From an uncultured Lachnospiraceae bacterium (GTDB lineage Bacteria > Bacillota > Clostridia > Lachnospirales > Lachnospiraceae), in contig CANCYO010000092.1 in NCBI GenBank assembly GCA_947382415.1, forward strand, positions 1 to 8,770: a DNA stretch of 8,770 bases, in the 5' to 3' direction. Under the pieces are notes generated by a model that was not told where the DNA came from, did no database searches, and saw only the letters and a list, made by a program, of their open reading frames with translations. Position numbers and translations under genes: made by a program. Shown piece by piece: positions 1 to 6,157 of this stretch. Position 1 is the first letter of the stretch; every line of letters begins with the position of its first letter.

Positions 1-48
1 TCTACACGTCTCGCAACACTCTTTCCCTACACGACGCTCTTCCGATCT
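1..48 (+). other. Illumina P5/TruSeq adapter contamination
   Basis: These bases are sequencing adapter, not genome. Bases 1-7 (TCTACAC) are the 3' end of the P5 flow-cell oligo. Bases 8-15 (GTCTCGCA) sit exactly where the 8-base i5 index belongs. Bases 16-48 match all 33 bases of the TruSeq read-1 primer site, ending in GCTCTTCCGATCT. The order and spacing are those of a dual-index library molecule, so chance is not plausible. It probably entered the assembly through an untrimmed read that ran through a short insert. The adapter is open in the frame of the next gene, so a gene caller can run into it. Confidence 0.98.
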
Positions 49-49
49 T

Positions 50-1012
50 CTTGGTTGGTACTCAGGAACCGTGGCAAAGACATACAAGATTAAGCCTTTG
101 GCTGTGACGGAGATCAACGATTTCAAGATTGAGGGAGTAGAGGCAAGCTATCCCTTCGTAAGTTCAGGCGTGACGGTGGGTAATAAACTCAAGGTATCCT
201 ACAAGGGAATGCCGCTGCAGGCAGGCAAAGACTACAAGGTAACTTACAGTAACAATAAGAAGGTAAGCGGCAAGTCCGATGCGAAGTATAAGATAGCTTT
301 CCTTGGAAATTATAAAGGAAGTAAGTCAACGGGTGGAACCTTCAAGATTACGCCTGCGCCTCTGAGTAACAAAACTGTGGATATTTGTATCTCTGCAGAT
401 AAGATCTATAAGAAGCCCGGGCAGTACAAATCGGCGCCTTATGTGACTGTAGACGGTGTGCTGCTGAAGAGTTCCAATTACAAGGTGGAATATTATCTTG
501 ACAAAGAGATGAAGAAGCCTATGAACAATCAGAATAAAGTAACTCTGGCAGAGGGAGCAGACAGCGTCACAGTATATGTGAAGATCATAGGAAAAGGTAA
601 TTACGCACCGGCAGACAATAATACTTTTGCTTCAACCGAATTTAAGGTATGGAGTGCGAGCGGCAAAAAGGATCTGTCGAAGGCGAGAGTGACCTTTTAT
701 GACAAGAAGCTGTATGACAAGGACGGCAAATTAACAGATGCGAAGAAAGTTACGAAGCTGGAGTACACGGGCAGAAAAGTAAAACCCGGAGATGTAGTAG
801 TTGAGATCAAAGATGGCAAGAAGTGGCAGGTAGTACCTTCTGACCAGTATGATCTGACCTATGTGAACAATGTGAATAAGGGCAAAGCTACCGTGGTGAT
901 CAATGCGAAAGGCAAAGATTATGTGGGCGGCAAGACTGCTTCGTACAGCATTGTTGTAAAGAAGCTGCAGGCAGATCTGGTTAATAATCTGTTTAAAATG
1001 TTCACAAATTAA
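50..1012 (+). CDS. Secreted/surface protein with GNY-type repeats, 5'-truncated (partial)
   Basis: This is the C-terminal 320 residues of a probable extracellular repeat protein; the N-terminus and any signal peptide lie beyond the contig end. Three units of about 90-100 residues follow the tail of a fourth. Each unit has a stretch like GKDYKVTYSNN or DQYDLTYVNN (an approach strand) and ends in G-x-Y-x-G ... T-[FY]-K-I (GNYKG/TFKI, GNYAP/EFKV, KDYVG/SYSI). This resembles the beta-sandwich repeats common in large surface proteins of Lachnospiraceae, many of which bind or decorate the cell wall; that comparison is from memory. It is very lysine-rich and has no cysteine-rich part apart from one Cys, no LPXTG anchor and no C-terminal membrane helix. 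It ends in LFKMFTN. The GTG at base 71 is probably not the start: the frame stays open upstream and residues before it (GWYSGT) complete another repeat tail. Function is unknown. Confidence 0.85.
   Translation, partial: LGWYSGTVAKTYKIKPLAVTEINDFKIEGVEASYPFVSSGVTVGNKLKVSYKGMPLQAGKDYKVTYSNNKKVSGKSDAKYKIAFLGNYKGSKSTGGTFKITPAPLSNKTVDICISADKIYKKPGQYKSAPYVTVDGVLLKSSNYKVEYYLDKEMKKPMNNQNKVTLAEGADSVTVYVKIIGKGNYAPADNNTFASTEFKVWSASGKKDLSKARVTFYDKKLYDKDGKLTDAKKVTKLEYTGRKVKPGDVVVEIKDGKKWQVVPSDQYDLTYVNNVNKGKATVVINAKGKDYVGGKTASYSIVVKKLQADLVNNLFKMFTN
53..964 (+). repeat. Degenerate protein-level tandem repeats (tail plus three units)
   Basis: The repeat is visible only in the translation, not as near-identical DNA. 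Tails of the units lie at 53-91 (GWYSG..TYKI), 305-349 (GNYKG..TFKI), 596-649 (GNYAP..EFKV) and 914-955 (KDYVG..SYSI). Unit bodies are about 104-364, 365-667 and 668-964. The middle unit is most divergent: it replaces the NN turn with YYLDKEMKK. Divergence suggests old duplications. If further, more similar copies exist upstream, they could explain why the assembly broke here; this is inference. Confidence 0.7.
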
Positions 1013-1030
1013 AAATATTTACCAAAAGCG

Positions 1031-1070
1031 CTGCCGCTCCGGCTGAATTTAGCCGGGCGGCAGTTCTTAT
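1031..1070 (+). terminator. Rho-independent terminator after the surface-protein gene
   Basis: The left arm 1031-1044 (CTGCCGCTCCGGCT) pairs with 1051-1063 (AGCCGGGCGGCAG) over 13 base pairs with a single bulged T, closing a 6-base GAATTT loop. The stem is very GC-rich. The following tract TTCTTAT is only moderately T-rich. AAAAGCG precedes the stem, so the reverse strand also reads hairpin plus TTTT and the site might work both ways. It starts 18 bases after the stop codon at 1012. Confidence 0.8.
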
Positions 1071-1141
1071 AAAGTGATTAAGGCAGCTAAAATATGTAGA
1101 ATCAAATAAAACAAAAACAGTATTACATAGCGGGAAGTGTT

Positions 1142-1690
1142 TTGGAACATACTATACCCATGAGACAGAGAACATTTGATTTTTATGTACTTTTATTTTT
1201 TCTGATATCCTTTGCAGGCTGGCTATGGGAGGTGGGCCTGTATCGGGTGACGGAACATGCCTGGATCAACAGAGGCGTTTATTACGGCCCTTATCTGCCC
1301 ATTTATGGTGCGGGAGGGCTTTTGTTGTGGTTTATTCTGCACCGTCTTCACCGGAAGCCTTTCTGGACGTTTCTGTTGTCGGCGTTTATCTGTTCCGTAC
1401 TGGAATATGTCACCAGCGTTTTTCTGGAGTGGAAATGGGGAGTGCGCTGGTGGGATTATGAGGGGCATTTTCTGAATCTGAACGGGCGCATCTGCCTGGT
1501 GGGAGCTATCTGCTTCGGATTGGGAGGAATGGCGCTGAACTGTTATTTTCTGCCATTGTATATGAAGCTGTATCACCGTCTTTCGCGGAAGTGGAGATTC
1601 ATCTTATGCGGTATATTTCTCACGATATTTGTTTTGGATGTGACATGGTGCGCCATGAGGCCCAATTCGGGATATGGTATTACGGAATGA
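1142..1690 (+). CDS. CmpB-like (DUF1113) putative ABC transporter permease
   Basis: A 182-residue integral membrane protein of the family annotated as putative ABC transporter permease CmpB (Pfam PF06541, older name DUF1113). The true function of the family is not settled. Family hallmarks visible are GWLWE (26-30), NRGVYYGPYLPIYG (43-56), LEYVTS (87-92) and RWWDYEGHFLNLNGRICL (102-119). Hydrophobic segments lie at about 14-31, 51-67, 74-93, 117-140 and 152-170, so roughly five helices. There is no ATPase partner gene beside it, so the ABC label should be treated with caution. Start: TTG at 1142 has GGGAAG (1132-1137) four bases upstream; ATG at 1160 (residue 7) begins MRQRTFDF and has only a weak GGAA twelve bases upstream. 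Either is possible. I found no convincing promoter in 1071-1141, although the terminator before it implies its own transcription. No terminator is evident before trkA. Confidence 0.85.
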   Translation: MEHTIPMRQRTFDFYVLLFFLISFAGWLWEVGLYRVTEHAWINRGVYYGPYLPIYGAGGLLLWFILHRLHRKPFWTFLLSAFICSVLEYVTSVFLEWKWGVRWWDYEGHFLNLNGRICLVGAICFGLGGMALNCYFLPLYMKLYHRLSRKWRFILCGIFLTIFVLDVTWCAMRPNSGYGITE

Positions 1691-1699
1691 TACATGGGA

Positions 1700-1727
1700 T
1701 TGAAAAAAACTTTAGTTGTGATAGAAT
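1700..1727 (+). promoter_or_regulatory. Probable sigma-A promoter of trkA-trkH (extended -10)
   Basis: TTGAAA (1700-1705) and TAGAAT (1722-1727) are separated by 16 bases, each matching 5 of 6 consensus positions. TG at 1719-1720 plus one base precedes the -10 box, giving an extended -10. Transcription would start near 1734, leaving a leader of only about 30 bases before the trkA start codon. Confidence 0.65.
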
Positions 1728-1751
1728 AAACTATTATAGACAGATATGCAC

Positions 1752-1757
1752 AGGAGG
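1752..1757 (+). promoter_or_regulatory. Strong ribosome binding site of trkA
   Basis: A full AGGAGG lies five bases upstream of the ATG at 1763. This fixes the trkA start, together with the N-terminal MQIIIVGCGKVG nucleotide-binding strand that begins directly at the start codon. Confidence 0.85.
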
Positions 1758-1762
1758 CTGAC

Positions 1763-3121
1763 ATGCAGATCATTATAGTAGGCTGCGGCAAGGTGGGTAT
1801 TGCTCTGACACAGCGGCTGAGTACAGAGGATAATAATATTTGTATTGTGGATGTGGATAAGGACGTGGTACATCAGTTGGCGGCGGAATGCGACGTCATG
1901 GGGCTTGTGGGAAACGGCGCAAGCTACAGTGTGCTGGTGGAGGCGGGGATTGAGCGGGCAGATCTTTTGATCGCTGTCACGGAGTCGGATGAGCTGAATC
2001 TGTTGTGCTGCGTGATTGCCAGAAAGGCATCCCGCTGTCAGACCATCGCCAGGGTACGCAATCCCATGTATAATGCCGAGCAGCAGTTCCTGCAAAAGGA
2101 GCTGGGGCTGTCCATGATCATCAATCCCGAGCAGACCGCGGCGGCGGAGATCGCCAATCTGCTGTGTTTCCCGGGAGCCATCGGAATTGATACCTTTTCC
2201 AAGGGCGGCGTGGAGATGCTGCGCTTTCGGATTCCGTCGGATTCCATGCTGCATGAGATGTCCCTGAAGGAAGTATCGGCCAGGATCCGCTGTGATTTCC
2301 TGATCTGTGCGGTGGACCGGGAGAACGAGGTGAGAATCCCCGACGGTAATTTTATCCTGCGTTCAGGGGATGTGATCTCTATCGTGACGTCCCGCAAGAA
2401 TGCCATTGAGTTTTGTGAGAAGATTAATTTAAAGACTAACGGTGTAAAAAACACCATGATCATAGGCGGCGGCAAGATATCGCTTTATCTGGCGCAGCAG
2501 TTGTTGAATATGGGGATCGATGTGAAAGTTATCGAGAAGGATATCAGGCGCTGTGAGGAGCTGACGGAACTTCTGCCGGAGGCTGTGATCGTTCATGGGG
2601 ACGGCAGCAACGAGTCCCTGCTGCAGGAGGAGCGCATTGACAAAATGGCGTCCTTTGTGGCGCTGACCAACATGGATGAGGAGAATATCCTGCTGTCGCT
2701 GTTTGCCAAAAAGCGGGTGAGCAGTAAAGTTGTGACAAAAATCAACCGGCTGCAGCTCAATGAAGTCATACATAATCTGGATATGGACAGCGTGGTATAT
2801 CCGAATCTTTTGACGGCGCAGAAAATTCTGCAGTATGTGCGCGCCACCAAGAATTCTATCGGCAGCAATGTGCAGACATTGTACCGGCTTTATAACGACA
2901 GGGTGGAGGCGCTGGAGTTTCATGTTTCGGACAATTCTCATATCACGGGGATTCCTCTGCAGAATCTCCAGCTTAAATCAGGACTGCTGATCTGTTGTAT
3001 CACGCGGAACAATCAGTTGATCATCCCCGACGGACAGGCATGTATTCTGCCCGGGGATTCTATTATTGTGGTGACTACGCGGCTGGGTCTGCAGGATGCC
3101 AGGGATATTTTGAAGGGCTGA
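1763..3121 (+). CDS. trkA: Trk potassium uptake regulatory subunit TrkA (tandem RCK)
   Basis: A 452-residue cytoplasmic protein that gates the TrkH potassium pore in response to bound nucleotide (NAD(H) or ATP/ADP in known homologues). It has the usual tandem layout: RCK_N 1-120, RCK_C about 140-220, RCK_N about 230-350, RCK_C about 370-450. The first half begins with the complete Rossmann motif GCGKVG (7-12) and the acidic end of strand 2 in IVDVDKD (28-34), as in NAD-binding family members. In the second half the motif is GGGKIS (235-240), so the third glycine is a serine; strand 2 ends in VIEKD (256-260). The RCK_C halves show paired IPDGNFILRSGD and IPDGQACILPGD, which are the same element in each copy. 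The length is normal for bacterial TrkA. The gene lies 12 bases before trkH in the same direction, so the two form an operon. Confidence in family is high; the nucleotide preference cannot be read from the sequence. Confidence 0.95.
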   Translation: MQIIIVGCGKVGIALTQRLSTEDNNICIVDVDKDVVHQLAAECDVMGLVGNGASYSVLVEAGIERADLLIAVTESDELNLLCCVIARKASRCQTIARVRNPMYNAEQQFLQKELGLSMIINPEQTAAAEIANLLCFPGAIGIDTFSKGGVEMLRFRIPSDSMLHEMSLKEVSARIRCDFLICAVDRENEVRIPDGNFILRSGDVISIVTSRKNAIEFCEKINLKTNGVKNTMIIGGGKISLYLAQQLLNMGIDVKVIEKDIRRCEELTELLPEAVIVHGDGSNESLLQEERIDKMASFVALTNMDEENILLSLFAKKRVSSKVVTKINRLQLNEVIHNLDMDSVVYPNLLTAQKILQYVRATKNSIGSNVQTLYRLYNDRVEALEFHVSDNSHITGIPLQNLQLKSGLLICCITRNNQLIIPDGQACILPGDSIIVVTTRLGLQDARDILKG

Positions 3122-3133
3122 GGATAAAAGGGT

Positions 3134-4573
3134 ATGAATTATTCCATTATTCGATATGTGTTGGGAACCGTGTTGAAATTTGAGAGTCTGTTTTTGCTTC
3201 TGCCGGTGTTTGTGGGTATTTTATATGGGGAGAAGAGCGCGTGGTATTTTCTGGCAGTGGCGTTTCTGTGTCTGGCGGCAGGAGGGCTCTTAAGCTTTCG
3301 CAAGCCGAAAAGTTATGTGTTTTATGCGCTGGAAGGTTTTGTCAGCGTATCCTTAAGCTGGGTGGTTTTAAGTCTGTTTGGCGCTTTGCCGTTCTGGATC
3401 AGCGGGGAGATTCCTTCTTTTACGGACGCCATGTTTGAGGCGGTTTCAGGTTTTACCACCACAGGGGCCAGTATTTTGTCCGACGTGGAAGCTCTGTCAC
3501 ACTGCTGTCTGTTCTGGAGAAGCTTTACGCACTGGATCGGCGGAATGGGTGTTCTGGTGTTTGTGCTGGCGGTATTTCCCATGCGGGGCGGGCAGACCAT
3601 GTTTCTCATGAAGGCGGAAAGCCCGGGCCCCTCTGTGGAGAAGCTGGTGCCCAGAGTCAGAACTACGGCCACGATTCTCTATGCTGTCTATACGATTATG
3701 ACTTTTGTGGAGATCATTCTGCTTTTTGCGACAGGAATGTCACTGTTTGATTCAGTAACCCTTTCCATGGGTACGGCAGGAACCGGCGGTTTTGGCGTAC
3801 TCAATGACAGTGTGGGAAGTTATGCGCCTCATTTGCAGGTGATCATCACGGTATTCATGATTTTATTCGGAGTGAACTTTAATATTTATTATCTGCTCCT
3901 GCGCAAAAAGCTTGGGGCGGCTCTGCGGTCGGAGGAACTGCGTGTTTATCTGGGCGTAATTGCCGTCAGCGGTCTGCTGATCGCATGGAACATCAGGGGG
4001 ATTTTTCCCGATCCGCTGGAGGCGCTGCGGCATTCTTTTTTTCAGGTGGCTTCCATCATCACTACTACGGGATATTCCACAGTGGATTTTAACGTATGGC
4101 CTCAGTTTTCCACCGGAATCCTGGTCCTGCTGATGTTTGTGGGGGCCTGTGCGGGCAGTACGGGCGGCGGTATGAAGGTGTCCCGTATTGTCATTATGAT
4201 CAAAAATATGATGAAGGAGATCTTTCTCATCAATCATCCCCACGGTGTGCGCAAGATCAAGCTGGACGGGCGCATGGTGGAGAGAGAGACCCTGCGTTCG
4301 ATTCATACTTTTGTGGTGAGTTATGCTCTGATCTATGTGGTTTCCATGCTGTTGATCAGTCTGGATAATTTTGATTTTACCACGAATTTTACGGCGGTGG
4401 CCGCAACCATTAACAATATAGGACCGGGATTGTCCATGGTGGGACCTGCTGCTAATTTTGGAGTTTTTTCCGTATTATCAAAATATGTGCTGATATTTGA
4501 TATGCTGGCGGGACGTCTGGAGCTTCTGCCCATGGTGGTGTTGTTTGCGCCCATGACCTGGAAGCGCCGCTGA
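3134..4573 (+). CDS. trkH: Trk potassium uptake channel subunit TrkH
   Basis: A 479-residue membrane protein forming the potassium-selective pore of the Trk/Ktr/HKT superfamily. All four pore loops are present: SGFTTTGAS (105-113), TAGTGGFG (214-221), IITTTGYSTVD (308-318) and ATINNIGPGL (424-433), each keeping the central selectivity-filter glycine. The conserved loop GACAGSTGGGMKVSR (337-351) is the intramembrane gate region. The C-terminus GRLELLPMVVLFAPMTW (460-476) is typical of the family. Length fits TrkH and is slightly above that of KtrB proteins. The start ATG at 3134 is preceded by GAGGA (3120-3124), which overlaps the trkA stop codon, so translation of the two subunits is probably coupled. 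The partner TrkA is immediately upstream. The ion driving uptake (H+ or Na+) cannot be told from sequence. No key residue is missing. Confidence 0.95.
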   Translation: MNYSIIRYVLGTVLKFESLFLLLPVFVGILYGEKSAWYFLAVAFLCLAAGGLLSFRKPKSYVFYALEGFVSVSLSWVVLSLFGALPFWISGEIPSFTDAMFEAVSGFTTTGASILSDVEALSHCCLFWRSFTHWIGGMGVLVFVLAVFPMRGGQTMFLMKAESPGPSVEKLVPRVRTTATILYAVYTIMTFVEIILLFATGMSLFDSVTLSMGTAGTGGFGVLNDSVGSYAPHLQVIITVFMILFGVNFNIYYLLLRKKLGAALRSEELRVYLGVIAVSGLLIAWNIRGIFPDPLEALRHSFFQVASIITTTGYSTVDFNVWPQFSTGILVLLMFVGACAGSTGGGMKVSRIVIMIKNMMKEIFLINHPHGVRKIKLDGRMVERETLRSIHTFVVSYALIYVVSMLLISLDNFDFTTNFTAVAATINNIGPGLSMVGPAANFGVFSVLSKYVLIFDMLAGRLELLPMVVLFAPMTWKRR

Positions 4574-4612
4574 CTCGGAAATGCCGTTGACAGGTGTATA
4601 CATATGCATAAT

Positions 4613-4638
4613 ACCGGTGGATATGCTGGTTTATTTTG
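4613..4638 (+). terminator. Weak candidate terminator after trkH
   Basis: ACCGGTG (4613-4619) can pair with TGCTGGT (4624-4630) in a 7-bp stem that includes three G-U wobbles, with loop GATA, followed by TTATTTTG. It is the only hairpin plus T-rich tract I can see between trkH and the next promoter. The stem is short and weak, so this is tentative. Confidence 0.3.
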
Positions 4639-4666
4639 GAAAAAGTGAAAATTAAGATATTTTAAA

Positions 4667-4695
4667 TAGACAAATGACAGGATTGATTATAAAAT
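4667..4695 (+). promoter_or_regulatory. Probable sigma-A promoter of the DUF3048 gene
   Basis: TAGACA (4667-4672) and TAAAAT (4690-4695) are 17 bases apart and each match 5 of 6 consensus positions. The flanks are AT-rich. Transcription would begin near 4702, about 40 bases before the start codon at 4743, leaving a short leader that contains the ribosome site AAAGGA (4730-4735). Confidence 0.65.
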
Positions 4696-4742
4696 AAGAG
4701 TTGGAATTTTAAAACAAAGAATTTCTACGAAAGGATCATCTC

Positions 4743-6014
4743 ATGAAAATGAAGTATTTGAAGACAAAACAGATCATTGCAGCAGTTTTGGCTGCGGCCT
4801 GTATGCTGACTGCCTGCGGAACCCCCGCGGATAGTCCGATCATTCAGGAAATTGAACCGGAATCTTCCGTGACGCCTTCCTCCAGCGAAGAGCCGAGTTC
4901 CTCTGAGGAGCCGGAGAAGGAGTTTTCTGTGATCAGCGAGAGAACAGAGGTAAACGGTCAGATGCAGAGTTATCTCACCGGCGAGTGGAAGGATGCGGAT
5001 ATTGTTCAGAGGAGACCTCTGGCCATCATGATACCCAACAATCCTCCTGCCATGCCTCAGCATGGACTCTCCAAGGCGAGCATCATCTATGAGGCTCCTG
5101 TGGAAGGCCGTATCACCCGTCTGATGGCTGTGGTCGAGGATTATGATGATCTGACCTATATCGGGCCCATCCGCAGCAGCCGGGACTATTTTGTGTATGA
5201 GGCCATGGCGCTGGATGCCATTTACTGTCACTGGGGTCTGGCGGTTCCCTATGTTCAGGAGCTGCTCAATTCCAGCAGGGTGGATAATATTTCCCAGTCG
5301 GTGGGAGGCATTTCAAGTCCTTACGAGCCGGCCTTTTCGAGAAGAAAAGACCGTAAGAGCGGCGGTTATGCCACGGAGTTTACAGCGTATATGTGGCTCA
5401 AGGCGGCAAGTCCCAGCGATGGTACGGACGCTCCCGAGAGTTCCGTAAAGGGCTATAGCGCAGGCGTGGAGGCCAAGGGTTATGGCAAGACCTACAAGGA
5501 TTCCGGACGTTTCGACAAGCTGAACAGAGGTTATGAGGCATTCCCGTTTGCCAATGACTGCACGGCTGAGTATGAGGAGTTTCCGGATGCACTGGAGATC
5601 CGTCCCGGAGGAAGCCAGAGCAACAAGGGCGGTTACAGTTCAAATGGCGCATGTTTCACCTACAATGAGGCTGACGGCCTGTATTATCGTTCTCAGTACG
5701 GCGACAAGCAGATTGATGAGCTGACCGGCGAGCAGCTTGCGGTATCTAATGTAGTGTTTAAGGTATGCCACGGTGAGGTGAGAGACGACCACGATTATCT
5801 GGCTTTTGCGGTACATGGTTCAGGAGACGCTTATGTGTTTACCAACGGCAAGATGATCAAGGCTACCTGGAAACATGACGGTGATTATGATGCCAATCAT
5901 TATTATGATGAGAAGGGCAATGAGATCGTTTTCAATCAGGGCAAGACATGGTTCTGCAATATCTGGGAGGAGTATGCTCAGTATGCGGAGGCAGACGGCA
6001 AGAAGCTTTTTTAA
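4743..6014 (+). CDS. DUF3048 (YerB-like) lipoprotein
   Basis: A 423-residue lipoprotein of the DUF3048 family, which includes Bacillus subtilis YerB; the molecular function of the family is unknown. Residues 1-25 form a lipoprotein signal: Lys-rich start, hydrophobic run IIAAVLAAACML and lipobox LTAC with the lipid-bearing Cys at 25. A low-complexity linker follows (about 40-60, SSSEEP repeated twice), as expected for a tether to the membrane. The N-terminal domain (about 90-200) carries RPLAIMIPNN, the family signature IGPIRSSRDYF (140-150) and YCHWG. The C-terminal domain (about 330-412) has VVFKVCHGEV, ATWKHDG, YYDEKGNEIVFNQGKTW. Between them (about 200-330) lies a Gly/Ser/Lys-rich insertion that makes it longer than YerB as I remember it. 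ATG 4743 has AAAGGA seven bases upstream; ATG at codon 3 is an alternative. It is probably transcribed alone, between its own promoter and the inverted repeat at 6068. Confidence 0.93.
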   Translation: MKMKYLKTKQIIAAVLAAACMLTACGTPADSPIIQEIEPESSVTPSSSEEPSSSEEPEKEFSVISERTEVNGQMQSYLTGEWKDADIVQRRPLAIMIPNNPPAMPQHGLSKASIIYEAPVEGRITRLMAVVEDYDDLTYIGPIRSSRDYFVYEAMALDAIYCHWGLAVPYVQELLNSSRVDNISQSVGGISSPYEPAFSRRKDRKSGGYATEFTAYMWLKAASPSDGTDAPESSVKGYSAGVEAKGYGKTYKDSGRFDKLNRGYEAFPFANDCTAEYEEFPDALEIRPGGSQSNKGGYSSNGACFTYNEADGLYYRSQYGDKQIDELTGEQLAVSNVVFKVCHGEVRDDHDYLAFAVHGSGDAYVFTNGKMIKATWKHDGDYDANHYYDEKGNEIVFNQGKTWFCNIWEEYAQYAEADGKKLF

Positions 6015-6067
6015 GATATCGTAAACAGCTTTCTTCCAGAACATATTAAAAGATAGATTGGATAACC

Positions 6068-6126
6068 AAAAAGACAGTGGTTTCTGCTAAAATAGGCAAA
6101 TTTATAGCGGAAACTACTGTCTTTTT
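6068..6126. terminator. Long inverted repeat, likely bidirectional terminator or MATE leader hairpin
   Basis: Bases 6068-6089 pair with 6105-6126 over 22 base pairs with only two G-U wobbles and no bulge; the 15-base loop is 6090-6104. The arms begin with AAAAA and end with TTTTT, and the GC-rich part (GACAGT...GC) lies between, so the hairpin plus T-run reads as an intrinsic terminator on both strands. It lies 54 bases after the DUF3048 stop and ends 32 bases before the MATE start. Since I cannot find a promoter between hairpin and MATE, it may instead sit in the MATE leader and act as an attenuator. Confidence 0.75.
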
Positions 6127-6141
6127 GTTATACACTGTAAG

Positions 6142-6150
6142 AGAAGGGAG
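6142..6150 (+). promoter_or_regulatory. Ribosome binding site that sets the MATE start
   Basis: AGAAGGGAG ends seven bases before the ATG at 6158. The frame is open back to a GTG at 6077, but that start lies inside the hairpin's left arm, has no ribosome site and would add 27 residues that do not look like MATE sequence. Confidence 0.75.
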
Positions 6151-6157
6151 CCGTATT

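Noticed and set aside
71..73. GTG as the true start of the first gene
   Set aside because: No ribosome site upstream, and the residues before it belong to the same repeat pattern; the gene runs off the contig.
1691..1762. c-di-AMP or other potassium riboswitch before trkA
   Set aside because: Only 72 bases separate the genes and the predicted leader is about 30 bases, too short for a ydaO-type element.
1712..2254. 180-residue open frame on the - strand
   Set aside because: It is antisense to trkA, His/Gln-rich with no recognisable motif and no ribosome site; a shadow of the trkA codon pattern.
4587..4614. TTGACA with CATAAT or TAATAC as another promoter after trkH
   Set aside because: Spacing is 14 bases for the good -10 or 16 for a poor one; the pair at 4667-4695 is closer to consensus and nearer the gene.
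4878..4920. Possible DNA repeat (SSSEEP codons)
   Set aside because: It encodes a short low-complexity linker normal after a lipobox and does not look like a mobile or regulatory repeat.
6077..6157. N-terminal extension of the MATE protein from GTG 6077
   Set aside because: It starts within the hairpin arm, has no ribosome site and adds 27 residues unlike MATE N-termini; ATG 6158 has a good site.
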